Positions 1 through 8,403 of a stretch of DNA of 64,000 nucleotides are shown here, piece by piece (position 1 is the stretch's first letter; the number at the start of each line of letters is the position of its first letter). The notes under the pieces are model-generated. The model was not told the origin of the DNA, searched no databases, and saw nothing but the letters and a program-made list of their open reading frames with translations. Position numbers and translations under genes: made by a program. The stretch is from Microcystis aeruginosa FD4 (GTDB lineage: Bacteria > Cyanobacteriota > Cyanobacteriia > Cyanobacteriales > Microcystaceae), in NCBI RefSeq assembly GCF_009792235.1, contig NZ_CP046973.1:5385502-5449501 (forward strand). The letters run 5' to 3'.

Positions 1-544
1 CTGGATTCGGGTTGCCGCCAGGGTTGAGATTAGGAGAATTATTCGAGTTAACAGTCCGCGAGCGATTTTCGATTTCCCTTTGTAAAGGATAATTGCTAGT
101 GTCGCCACTAATCGGTCGCACTTGAATCGGTTGCAGACTTTTACTAGCCTTCGGTGCCTGATTTTGCTTAGTCGGCGGCATTAACGGGGCGAATAAAGAT
201 GGTTTCTGGTTGTTATCGGTATTAGTATTTAAAGGATCAAAAGGCTGCGTCGAGGCTGGTTTCTTCAGGGGAGCGGTATTATTATTGGCAGGAATGGCCG
301 GCAGTGGTACAGCAGTGGGGGGAGGAGCATCGGTAATCTGGTCAGCCTGGATTTCCCGTTCCTCCAAGGACATTCCTGGGGTATCCAATACCGAACCCAA
401 CCATTCAGGATGCTGTTGATATACCCAGAAAGCAATTAGAGCCAAGGAAAATATCCCTAACGGTAGCCAAAATAAAGGTTGGGCAAAGGGTTTTAATCCT
501 GCCAAGAAATAGCGCATGGAAGAAGAATCTTTATAGCCACTCAT
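1..544 (-). CDS. Unidentified membrane-anchored protein, N-terminal part (runs off the window)
   Basis: An open frame starts at the ATG at 542-544 and runs off the left edge, giving 181 residues with no stop. After a short polar start (MSGYKDSSSMRYFLAG) there is one hydrophobic segment at about residues 22-41 (PLFWLPLGIFSLALIAFWVY). A long low-complexity part rich in Pro, Asn, Thr and Gln follows. This looks like a type II membrane protein with a disordered periplasmic or extracellular linker; the functional domain, if any, lies outside the window. The family is not recognised. Short plus-strand frames over the same DNA have no coding character. Confidence 0.7.
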   Translation of the reverse strand, partial: MSGYKDSSSMRYFLAGLKPFAQPLFWLPLGIFSLALIAFWVYQQHPEWLGSVLDTPGMSLEEREIQADQITDAPPPTAVPLPAIPANNNTAPLKKPASTQPFDPLNTNTDNNQKPSLFAPLMPPTKQNQAPKASKSLQPIQVRPISGDTSNYPLQREIENRSRTVNSNNSPNLNPGGNPNP

Positions 545-686
545 ACCGCTTCACTCTCTATAGGTTCTCCTCTATGCTATCAAATCAGTGAGCAGTTATC
601 AGCACCCGAAGGACGCTACGCGCCCTAAAAAGAAAAAGAGAAACCTAGGGGTCAACCCTGATGTTCTCAACCTGGAAGTATCCCGA

Positions 687-788
687 ACTGGTAGTGATTC
701 GCTAGATGAACCAGCTAACCCTATTACAGAAACCGATCAGGTTTTAGGGGTTGACTTAGGGCGAACAGATAAGCTGTTGACTATCTAG
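687..788 (+). pseudogene. Possible TnpB (IS200/IS605 OrfB) remnant
   Basis: A short frame ending at TAG 786-788 reads ITETDQVLGVDLGRTDKLL near its end. This resembles the first RuvC-like motif region of TnpB-type transposases (VLGVDLG with the first catalytic Asp). Nothing upstream or downstream continues the protein. The right end runs into an inverted-repeat element starting at 786, so it may have been cut by that insertion. The assignment rests on one motif and is weak. Confidence 0.35.
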
Positions 789-1030
789 GGGTTGCTGAAT
801 AAATCTAAAAACCTTGTTGGGTAAGTCTTTTAGACTTTTTTCCCCTCAAAAAGTACCCGATCGGGGGAGTGATCGGGGGGAAAATTCAGGGACTTTTTCC
901 CTGAAAATTAGGTAATTGACCCCCCCAAAATCGGTAAAACCCTACACCCCACACCCGTTCGGCAAAAGCTCACGGCCGAAGCCCACACCCCACACCCTGT
1001 CCCCACGAAAAACTTTTTCAGCAGACCCTA
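786..1030. repeat. Miniature inverted-repeat element, TAGGG..GCTGAATAA family, copy 1
   Basis: The left end reads TAGGGGTTGCTGAATAAA and the reverse complement of the right end reads TAGGGTCTGCTGAAAAAG, so the 245-bp unit has imperfect inverted termini. It has no coding capacity. Inside are a run of 'cacaccc' motifs and a Gly-free, AT-rich arm. Related units in this window lie at 20113-20343, about 49850-50014 and 50983-51199, with a lone right end near 15185-15201. These are probably non-autonomous miniature elements. Confidence 0.6.
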
Positions 1031-1184
1031 CTAAATTACTCGTTAAGACGGCAAGGGAGCGGGGAGCAGGGAGAGGCAGTTTGAGCATTTGTACTAAAAT
1101 TTCCCAGACGCAGTTTAAATTCAGTGCAGCTTAACTTAGGAAAGATTAATAGACCTGAATCTAACTGTTTCAATCTTAGCGGAC

Positions 1185-1665
1185 TTAATTTTCAATACAA
1201 ATGATGACATCTGCAAACTGAGAACCGTCTTCGATATAAAATTCCGTATAAAAGAATGTCTTGTCTCGCTTTGGAAGAATTTTCTTGATTGAGAAATTTG
1301 CCTTGAATGAGTGACTATCAACTGGCTTAGAAAATCGAGTATTAAATCGTACAACCAGCGTTCTTTCATCTACTATTGTTGGGAAGAAATAATCTTTTGA
1401 AACTGGCTCAAAATTATATCTTCCATTAACTAACACATCGGATAATGTTGCATAGGTAAATTTGTTCGTAGGTGATGATAGCCTCCGCAGCATTTAGATG
1501 ATATTTTCTCCCCTTCACTGCGTAGCGGGTAGCTGGCATAGAAAAAATACCAAAGGATTGTTTACCATCTAAATCAAACTCCAGCTTATTCAGATATTGA
1601 CATTCTTTTTCGTAAACATCTAAGGTTAATTTGGTTAATTTGAGTCAGTCTTCTTCTTTAGACAT
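1185..1665 (-). pseudogene. Frameshifted gene of unknown function (possibly hotdog-fold thioesterase-like)
   Basis: Two frames join into one protein. The first starts at ATG 1663-1665, has a TGA at codon 7 (1645-1647), and reads LDGKQSFGIFSMPATRYAVK then KYHLNAAEAIITYEQIYLC. A shift near 1450-1470 leads into the second frame, YATLSDVLVNGRYNFEPVSK to the stop at 1185. The 'NAAEAI.TYEQ' stretch recalls FcoT/hotdog-type thioesterases, but this is a weak guess. With one nonsense codon and one frameshift the gene is unlikely to make a full protein; a downstream start could still give the 102-residue C-terminal piece. Confidence 0.45.
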
Positions 1666-1744
1666 ATCTTAACTGCTTGAGTTTTGGTCTAGGAGACTCT
1701 ATCAGCTTTTAGGTGGGATGTCAAAGGGAACAGGGAACCCTAAG

Positions 1745-1877
1745 TAACCTGAGTTCGGGATAACGCTATCTTATGGGACTGTGGGAAAACCTTGGTTAAC
1801 AGGCGATCGCTAACAAGAAACCCGACCGACCGATGGACTGGGTTTTACCTCAATCTGCTTAACCCGAACTCAGGTTA
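1745..1877. repeat. 133-bp element with 15-bp perfect terminal inverted repeats
   Basis: TAACCTGAGTTCGGG at 1745-1759 is repeated perfectly inverted at 1863-1877. The interior is non-coding and holds a HIP1 octamer at 1803-1810. The right terminus supplies the TAA stop (1875-1877) of the small neighbouring gene, so the element probably inserted into, or just behind, that gene. Confidence 0.6.
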
Positions 1878-2078
1878 ATAAGAAGTAAAACCTCGAAACA
1901 TATAACCGACAATAAAACCGATTAATAAAGCCCATGCTTGCCCAGTTTTGAGGAAATTTGAGAAGGCTTTCTGGACATTGCCGATGATATCCACGTCTTG
2001 CTCCGAAATAGTCATCAAGACATTGGTAAGGGGCGAAAAGTCGCTCGAGACGGATAGATGATGCAAGGTGTCGATCAC
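1875..2078 (-). CDS. Small membrane protein of unknown function
   Basis: A 67-residue frame. The GTG at 2076-2078 is preferred as start because GAGGA lies 8 nt upstream. An alternative is the ATG at 2015 (MTISEQD), which has no visible ribosome site. The C-terminal third is hydrophobic (TGQAWALLIGFIVGYMFRGF), a likely single membrane helix. The stop codon lies inside the terminal repeat of the 1745-1877 element, so the natural C-terminus may have been changed. No family is recognised. Confidence 0.45.
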   Translation of the reverse strand: MIDTLHHLSVSSDFSPLTNVLMTISEQDVDIIGNVQKAFSNFLKTGQAWALLIGFIVGYMFRGFTSY

Positions 2079-2138
2079 GATGGCATTCCTCAAAAACGAA
2101 AATCTACAGAACAAGTTAACACAAAGAGGAGGTCACTT

Positions 2139-2750
2139 TCAAGATGATTGAAATTGCTGGTAATAGGACAATAATAAATTGCCCGCTTTTTCTAAATCTT
2201 GCCCAAAGGCGATAATTCCTTCCTCATGACCACTCATCACTAAAATTTGCTGCTCCTCTAGACGCTCTTCTTGACATAAACGGACAATTTCTGCGGCCAT
2301 TTCTGGGGTTCCATAGGCGATATTTTCTTGAGTGGTCGGCACGCGATACATCAAATTTTGCCACAGGTGGCGATGATGAATATGAATAACCGCATTAATC
2401 TGGGGATTCGCTTCATAAATCGCTGCATGGGTGAGAGTTTCCGAAGAAGCGGCGATTGTTCCTCGACAAGTGACGCGATTTTCTCTCCAATCGTAGTCTA
2501 TAACTGTGGTGTAATGGGATTCATTTAATACTGGTATCCCCCCGGTGTTAGTGCCAGAAATAATAATTTCTTTGTCTATTGTTCCTCGTTGACTCACATT
2601 CCCAAAACCGATTCCGTTATCGTATTGACCGATTAATCCCAGTTGATAGAGGTGATTGCGCCAATAATTTAATTCCTCGATCTGTGAGATTATTAAGGGA
2701 CGGTCAGGAATCCAAGTACAATTGTATTTAACGTAACCTTCATCAATCAT
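2139..2750 (-). CDS. Class II aldolase/adducin family protein
   Basis: A 203-residue protein of the class II aldolase/adducin fold, a zinc-dependent family that includes sugar-phosphate aldolases and methylthioribulose-phosphate dehydratase. Visible family motifs are the glycine loop GIGFGNVSQRG, the SGTNTGG turn, the zinc-binding HIHHRHLW, and a late SGHEEGIIAFG motif carrying another histidine. The start is set at the ATG at 2748-2750. That ATG overlaps the TGA of the upstream gene as ATGA, which points to translational coupling; the frame extends further upstream only with weak starts. The exact substrate cannot be read from the sequence; a link to the methionine salvage pathway is not supported by neighbours. 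Confidence 0.8.
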   Translation of the reverse strand: MIDEGYVKYNCTWIPDRPLIISQIEELNYWRNHLYQLGLIGQYDNGIGFGNVSQRGTIDKEIIISGTNTGGIPVLNESHYTTVIDYDWRENRVTCRGTIAASSETLTHAAIYEANPQINAVIHIHHRHLWQNLMYRVPTTQENIAYGTPEMAAEIVRLCQEERLEEQQILVMSGHEEGIIAFGQDLEKAGNLLLSYYQQFQSS

Positions 2751-3082
2751 AAATTTTTCTGAAAATATTCGGGATAATTTTGACAAATTTTCTGCACAAA
2801 GTCCTGGAGAGGATAGGAAATATTAGTGATATAATTATTTTTGATAACTTGGGAAAATAGGGGTAAAACTTCCGTATCTAAGGCGGGTTTAAATAAGTCC
2901 ATCGGCAGGATTAAATCGGAACCTTCCCGCACATCAATTGTCTCAAAATTATCGGCTACAATTAACCAAAGAGGACGCACCCAAAGAGCCGAACGACTTT
3001 CGATCACCTGAATTACTTCTCCGTATAAAGTTCGATTTTTGCAGAATAAACTAACAATTTGATGGGGAGTGAATGTGTTCAT
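2747..3082 (-). CDS. Conserved-looking hypothetical protein, coupled to aldolase-like gene
   Basis: A 111-residue soluble protein starting MNTFTPHQIVSLFCKNRTLY at ATG 3080-3082. Its middle (ALWVRPLWLIVAD followed by DLILPMDLFKPALDTEVLPL) looks like a small beta-barrel fold, but no family is recognised. It overlaps the downstream class II aldolase-like gene by ATGA, so the two form an operon and are probably co-translated. No signal peptide or membrane segment is present. Confidence 0.7.
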   Translation of the reverse strand: MNTFTPHQIVSLFCKNRTLYGEVIQVIESRSALWVRPLWLIVADNFETIDVREGSDLILPMDLFKPALDTEVLPLFSQVIKNNYITNISYPLQDFVQKICQNYPEYFQKNL

Positions 3083-3323
3083 AGACAATTCTAGTTTTCC
3101 TCGATACTATAGCAGTTATCTTAATGGTGAAGTACAAAGTTTTTCTTTTCGGGAACGACGGAACTGCGGAACAGTTTAGTGATCGTATTTTGACATAGAT
3201 TGTAATAAACTGACAAATTACTTAAAATAATTTAAGCTTTTTTCGCAAAAAAATGTTAAAACCTTGACATAAATACTAATTTACTCATGTTTGAATGATA
3301 CTAATTAGGCGTAGGGAAAGAAA

Positions 3324-3962
3324 ATGAATGTATTAGGAGAGACAAGATTTGAGCAGGAAGTAATTAATATGTCCTTGATCAATAGGTGCGATCAAGATAG
3401 CTATGTAGGTCAAGAACTAGGCAAAGTTTACCACGATTATCAAGAGGAAAACCAAGAAGCGATCGGCAATACTTGGCAGGACTGCTATCAATTTACCATA
3501 TACGTTCCCCATCCCGATCGGCAATAGGAAGAAATCAGCCGAGAAGAAGGTTTAAGTTGCGGTTACAATGTGGAAGGCAAGCGCATTATTAACAGAAGTC
3601 AAATTCCCTATAAAATTCCTGAAGGGTGGCATTTTGTTGTCGTGCTTAAACAGGTAAAATTAGCAGGAGAATTTAAAATTGCCGCCCCAGGAATATTTAT
3701 CCGTCCTTTAGGAATGCTCAATCTTGATCTTATCGTCGATCTGGATGAGAATCAATAGCAACCACTGGGGATCAAACATCCAATTATCTGCGATAATCCC
3801 AGGGATTGGGAAAACAAATTATTAAGGTTTCTCAAACAGGAAATTACCTGGCAAGAATTACCCAACATCGTTAATTATGTGGACTGTTATTTTAACCCGG
3901 ATTATCGTCGTCCCCACTGGAGGGAAGTCTATCTAGGTGCCACGGGATTTAGTGGTTTTTAA
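3324..3962 (+). pseudogene. Broken gene with two in-frame amber codons, family unknown
   Basis: One frame runs from ATG 3324 to TAA 3960-3962 and is coding-like throughout, but it is interrupted by TAG at 3525-3527 and TAG at 3756-3758. The pieces read in order: ...YQFTIYVPHPDRQ / EEISREEGLSCGYNVEGKRI ... LNLDLIVDLDENQ / QPLGIKHPIICDNPRDWENK to the end, about 210 codons in total. Both breaks are single TAG codons with the frame kept on each side, as expected for recent nonsense mutations. The family is not recognised. The stop lies about 110 bp upstream of the ferritin-like gene start. Confidence 0.6.
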
Positions 3963-4074
3963 GGCAACGCTCCCCAATCCCCCAATTCCCCAATTCCCAA
4001 TTCCCGCTCCCTTGCCAGATCGGGGGAAAACTCCGTTAGAATACGGGAAGCCGTTTACAAAACGATACAAAATC

Positions 4075-4968
4075 ATGACCGTTGCTTACCCTCGTAAATT
4101 CAAGAAGACGATGAGCGCTCGCGACATCATGAAGCGTGTCATTAGCGATCGCGAAATTCATCTTGTCACCCTCAACCGCTACCGCTACAACGAACAACGT
4201 AGCTGTAAAGACCTGACCGAACTGATCGAAACCTTAGACGGACAACCGCAAGAACTAATACAGGATCTTTCCCACCACGTCGCCGATGAGGCGCGCCATG
4301 CCTACTGGTTAACCGATTTATTGATCGAATTGGGGGCCGATGTGGGGAAACCGCCGGGGTTGTCCTATATCGATGAATTTGAACGTCTTCTCGATCAAGA
4401 TCAATTCCAAGGTGAAGAACAAAGGGAAGATGGACTGATTGCGGCCCTGGCGGCAATTAACGTCACGGAAAAACGGGGATGCGAATACTTTGCCGCCCAT
4501 ATTTATGCTCTCAAAGCAGGGGAACAAACCCCAGAAAATCTGAAAATTCAGGAAACGATCGCCAAAATCTTTCCTGAAGAAGCCGGTCATGTGCGTTGGG
4601 GCAATCGTTGGTTAGCCAAAATTGCCCAAAAAAGCCCCGAACATCGGCAAAAAGTCGAAAAAGCTAAGGCCAAATACTCAGCGATCGAACAGGCCGCCTA
4701 TGAATCGGGTATGGATATCACCCTGGGGGCAGAATTGCGCCGCGTCGGTCATTTAATGGAAATCGCCGCCACTATGCCGCTTTGGGAACGTCCTCAATAT
4801 CTGATGGAACGTTTACCCCAAAGCCTTCTCGACCCGAAATTGCAATTATTCCGGGTAGAAGCGGCTCAAAAAGCCTGGAATCGTGATCCACAAATGTTTA
4901 TGGAACGCTTTTTGCCGATGTTTTTTAATGCGGACGACAAGCTCGGCAAAAAAGAGAAAGTCAACTAA
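4075..4968 (+). CDS. Ferritin-like diiron domain protein
   Basis: A 297-residue soluble, mostly helical protein. Two ExxH-type motifs suited to a diiron site are visible: DEARHAYWL about 70 residues in, and EEAGHVRWGNRW about 180 residues in. Further carboxylates (EKRGCEYF) lie between them, which fits the four-helix ferritin-like fold. The start is set at the ATG at 4075 (MTVAYPRKFKK). The frame is open 46 codons further upstream, but that part is Pro-rich read-through of the preceding pseudogene's tail. The function (oxidase, hydroxylase or oxygen sensing) cannot be told from sequence alone. Confidence 0.75.
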   Translation: MTVAYPRKFKKTMSARDIMKRVISDREIHLVTLNRYRYNEQRSCKDLTELIETLDGQPQELIQDLSHHVADEARHAYWLTDLLIELGADVGKPPGLSYIDEFERLLDQDQFQGEEQREDGLIAALAAINVTEKRGCEYFAAHIYALKAGEQTPENLKIQETIAKIFPEEAGHVRWGNRWLAKIAQKSPEHRQKVEKAKAKYSAIEQAAYESGMDITLGAELRRVGHLMEIAATMPLWERPQYLMERLPQSLLDPKLQLFRVEAAQKAWNRDPQMFMERFLPMFFNADDKLGKKEKVN

Positions 4969-5131
4969 TTTAACCTTGATTTTCAGGGGCAATCATTCAG
5001 CGATCGCCGAAGAAATGTTCATCGAGAATCGAGAAAATCGGCTATTGTTTTAAATGGGGGTGAGTTCTCGGCTTTAGGGCCAGAGAAACACCACTTTTTT
5101 ACTGTTTATTTTGGCTTTTCTCTTTTAGATT

Positions 5132-6196
5132 ATGCGTCTTTTAGCTGCCTTTGATCGCTATCCCGATAGTGTATCGTTAACCCTAGAACCAGTAGCCACC
5201 GACTCGCAAAAATTTGATTTATATTTAACTTTACACCTACAAGCTCAAATTCAATCTCTCCTCGGCGGGGAAATCAAATGGGGACTAAAAGGGGGAAAAT
5301 TAGATTTTCTTTTAGTTAATTGTCGCCTAACACCAAATCCTCTTTCTAGTCAAGAGTTATACATAAATCGTATTAATAATCATCAATGGCGGTTATCTTT
5401 CAAAAGTCCTCAGTCAATATTTACAGGAGCGATCGAAAGGACTAACCTAGGAACCGTTAGTGTGGAGGAAGAACCTTATCATCTGACGGTGCAATTTTCG
5501 CTGACAGCTGCCGATATCTGTATCACGGAAACATCGGGATTATGGAAACACGATCTAAGTCCCAATAAACATAGTATTTTAGAGCGAAAGTTAGCATTTT
5601 TCCTGATGGAAAATCAATTTGATGCTTTTTTGAGTCGTATTTCTTTGGGTTCATCGCAGGTAGAATTAGATACTATTCGAGTTGAACCGCAGCCGGCAGC
5701 ATCAGAAAATTTAGAGAAATTGCAGGCACAAATCGAGGGAATTTATGCTGCTGTTAGTGATGATTTTCTGGAATTAGCCCAATTAGCTGAACTTAATCCC
5801 CTAACGGATTTTACAGGGGCAAATCTCCTAGCAGCGGAATTAAGTGGTATGTCTTTAGGTATGGCCAATCTCTATCAAGCTAATCTGCGGGGGGCCAATT
5901 TAACCGATGCTGATTTAAGTGAAATTAATGGCAGTCATGCTAGTTTTAAGGGAGCGGATTTAAGCGGAGCCTTATTAGCTAATGCCGATTTAAGTTATGC
6001 TGATTTTTACCGTTCTAGTTTGGCGTTAGCTAATTTAATTGGCTCTAATTTAGAAGGAGCTAATTTGGTTGAAGTCAACATCACTCAAGCGAATTTTAGC
6101 GGGGCAAAAGTGCAGGGGGCAAAGTTTGCCGACAATGTGGGTATGACCGAGGAATTGCGGGAAAACTTACGCTTGCGCGGAGCTTTCTGCGATTAG
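5132..6196 (+). CDS. Pentapeptide-repeat protein with unknown N-terminal domain
   Basis: A 354-residue protein. Residues 1 to about 215 form a beta-rich domain without a recognised family. From about 225 to 340 there are tandem A(D/N)LXX repeats (for example NLYQANLRGANLTDADLSEI and ADLSGALLANADLSYADF), which fold as a right-handed four-sided beta helix. Such proteins are common in cyanobacteria and their roles are mostly unknown. It runs convergently toward the Uma2-type gene, with only about 80 bp between the stops and no clear terminator. Confidence 0.85.
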   Translation: MRLLAAFDRYPDSVSLTLEPVATDSQKFDLYLTLHLQAQIQSLLGGEIKWGLKGGKLDFLLVNCRLTPNPLSSQELYINRINNHQWRLSFKSPQSIFTGAIERTNLGTVSVEEEPYHLTVQFSLTAADICITETSGLWKHDLSPNKHSILERKLAFFLMENQFDAFLSRISLGSSQVELDTIRVEPQPAASENLEKLQAQIEGIYAAVSDDFLELAQLAELNPLTDFTGANLLAAELSGMSLGMANLYQANLRGANLTDADLSEINGSHASFKGADLSGALLANADLSYADFYRSSLALANLIGSNLEGANLVEVNITQANFSGAKVQGAKFADNVGMTEELRENLRLRGAFCD

Positions 6197-6274
6197 TCAA
6201 CTATTCAGCCTCTAAATGACACCAAATACGCTCACCTCTCACCGAAAATAGCGTTATTGAATAACAAAAGAAGA

Positions 6275-7027
6275 TTAGAGATTTTCCTCGGTATCTATGC
6301 CCAATTCCCGCAGTTTAGCCGCTAATTTCGCCGCTTTTTGCTTTTCTTGCTGTACTTGGTTTTCTGCCTCTAAAACCCGATTTTCTGCCTCTAAAACCCG
6401 ATTTTCTGCCTGTTGTGCCGCTTCTGCGGGAGTGGGTACTAATTCCCCTTCGGGGGTAAAATAGCGCAATTTATTGGCAGATAAACCCAAATATAAGCCT
6501 AATTGTTGACTCCAGAGCCATCCCTGGGCATTGGGGGTAATCGGTTGATATTGACCGCTAATTAGGGTAAATCCTTGAAATTCTAGGCTTTCTGGGTCAA
6601 ACCAAAAATAATCGGGAGTGCGAAATATATCTTGATAAATTCGTTTTTTCTCCTCTCGGTCAACTTTGGCGGTACTATCGGAGAGAATTTCGATAATTAA
6701 ATTGGGATATTTGCCCTCTTCTCGCCAAATTACCCAACTTCTGCGGTTAGGATTGGGATTTGTCCCCAAAACGACGAAAAAATCGGGACCACGGAAGAAT
6801 TCTGACTTTTTCTGGTTGGGACTGTAATAGATAGTTAAATTGCCGGTGGCAAAATAATCTTCTCGCTCGCGCCACCACCATTCTAAACACTGAATTAATA
6901 AAATAATTTGTTGTAGATGTAGGTTACTTTCCAAGGGTGGTTCATCACTCCAAAATTCGCCTTCTGGGAAGATTATCTCAGGGTTGACATGAGACTCGAC
7001 TAGGGGCAAGCTTTGAGCGATAGTCAT
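6275..7027 (-). CDS. Uma2 family (DUF820) restriction-like endonuclease domain protein
   Basis: A 250-residue protein of the cyanobacterial Uma2/DUF820 family, which has a PD-(D/E)XK nuclease fold. Visible motifs are GPDFFVVLG (PD), NLIIEILSDST (ExLS core) and the following KVDREEKKRIYQ. A C-terminal coiled coil repeats ENRVLEAENRVLEAENQVQQ, encoded by a short tandem repeat near 6365-6410. The start is ATG 7025-7027. These genes are multi-copy in Microcystis-like genomes, and no in vivo role is established for most. The short frame upstream that overlaps the start (6978-7172) is not supported. Confidence 0.85.
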   Translation of the reverse strand: MTIAQSLPLVESHVNPEIIFPEGEFWSDEPPLESNLHLQQIILLIQCLEWWWREREDYFATGNLTIYYSPNQKKSEFFRGPDFFVVLGTNPNPNRRSWVIWREEGKYPNLIIEILSDSTAKVDREEKKRIYQDIFRTPDYFWFDPESLEFQGFTLISGQYQPITPNAQGWLWSQQLGLYLGLSANKLRYFTPEGELVPTPAEAAQQAENRVLEAENRVLEAENQVQQEKQKAAKLAAKLRELGIDTEENL

Positions 7028-7146
7028 GGTTTATCCAACAGAGATAGGTCAACAACTTATTATAAATCATTGAAGGGATTTTTTGAGCAATTGTAGCAGT
7101 AGCAATTGAGGTAGAATATTCCTGTAGGTAAATCGTCATTTTCTCG

Positions 7147-7779
7147 TTAAACAATACCAGATCGCAGGGCAATTACGGCCGCTTGTACTCGGTCGTCCAC
7201 GGCCAATTTATTCATAATTCCCCGCACATGGGTTTTAATCGTATTGGTGCTTAAATAGAGTTGTTCGGCGATTTCAGCGTTACTTTTGCCCTCGACAATT
7301 AACTTTAAAACCTCCATTTCTCGCTCCGATAAAAGTGCTAGATTGGGATTAGGTTGCACCGCCGGCGGTTTGAGATTATCCATAACTAAACGGGCAATTT
7401 GAGGGTCTAAATAGGTGGCCCCATCCTTAGCTGCTTCAATAGCGGCCAAAAGGCGATCGAGACTCGCTCCCTTGATACAATAGGCATCAGCGCCACTGGC
7501 CAGGGCTGCGATCACTTCCTGTTGGAGAGTGTGGGAAGTGAGCATAACCACATGAACATTAGCTAAACCTTCCTTAATCTGTTTAGTTGCCGCAATGCCA
7601 TCGAGACGGGGTAAACCGATGTCCATGACCACTAAATCCGGCCGTAGGGATAGGGCTAATTGTACCCCTGCTAGACCATCACTCGCTTGACCGACGATCT
7701 CAAAATCTGGCTGTTCACCGAGTGCTTGTTCTAAACCTAACTGCATTAAAGGATCGTCTTCAACAATTAAAATCCGCAT
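7147..7779 (-). CDS. NarL/FixJ-type response regulator
   Basis: A 210-residue two-domain regulator. The receiver domain (about 1-120) shows the acidic pair at residues 8-9 (IVEDD), the phospho-acceptor Asp53 in VVMDIGLPRLDG, the switch Thr in VVMLTSH and the Lys in YCIKGAS. A LuxR-type helix-turn-helix follows (about 145-205): LLSEREMEVLKLIVEGKSNA then TNTIKTHVRGIMNKL. It probably binds DNA when phosphorylated. The histidine kinase at 8404 is divergent across a 624-bp repeat-rich gap and is a plausible but unproven partner. Confidence 0.92.
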   Translation of the reverse strand: MRILIVEDDPLMQLGLEQALGEQPDFEIVGQASDGLAGVQLALSLRPDLVVMDIGLPRLDGIAATKQIKEGLANVHVVMLTSHTLQQEVIAALASGADAYCIKGASLDRLLAAIEAAKDGATYLDPQIARLVMDNLKPPAVQPNPNLALLSEREMEVLKLIVEGKSNAEIAEQLYLSTNTIKTHVRGIMNKLAVDDRVQAAVIALRSGIV

Positions 7780-8403
7780 AATCTTTGATTCCTAAAAGGA
7801 AAATGTACGGTTTTCACCCATCTGCATGAAGCAGAACTACTCCTAGTTTAGGCAATCTGGAGATAGATTAACAGTGACCAGTGACCAGTGACCAGTGATC
7901 AGTGACCAGTGACCAGTGACCAGTGATCAGTGACCAGTGATCAGTGACCAGTGACCAGTGACCAGTGACCAGTGACCAGTGATCAGTGACCAGTGACCAG
8001 TGACCAGTGACCAGTGATCAGTGACCAGTGAAAGATACTAAATTTATTGAAAATTGAAAACTTAAACCTAATAACTAGGAGTTACGCACTGTACAAATTC
8101 ACCATGATGTGTATGAACGAAAATCCGTCGTTTCAGACTTTTGGCGATTAACTTCTGATCGATAGCGATCGCTCAAAAGTCATCAAAAAATCACGTTAAA
8201 ATGCCCGAAACCCATACCTCATATTTGGTCGATCCTGTCAATGCGTAAGTCCTATAACTTAAAACTTAAAACTTAAAACTTAAAACTTAAAACTTAAACC
8301 TGATAACTGATAACTGATAACTGATAACTGATAACTGATAACTGATAACTGATAACTGATAACTGATAACTGATAACTGATAACTGATAACTGATAACTG
8401 AAA
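7780..8403. repeat. Intergenic region with two heptanucleotide tandem-repeat arrays
   Basis: Between the divergent regulator and kinase genes. At 7872-8036 a heptamer of the type CAGTGAC/CAGTGAT repeats about 23 times. At about 8255-8300 AACTTAA/AACTTAAA units repeat, then from about 8298 to 8400 the heptamer CTGATAA repeats about 14 times, ending directly at the ATG of the kinase. These fit the short tandemly repeated repetitive sequences known in cyanobacteria. The spacer between the arrays (8040-8250) holds a HIP1 octamer at 8165-8172 and no gene. Confidence 0.85.

Noticed and set aside
3324..3962. TAG reassigned as a sense codon (recoding)
   Set aside because: Genes such as 6196 (5132-6196 ends in TAG) and 46065 use TAG as an ordinary stop; other breaks here are TGA or frameshifts.
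6978..7172. A 64-codon frame overlapping the Uma2 gene start
   Set aside because: It overlaps the start of a well supported gene in another frame and has no motif.
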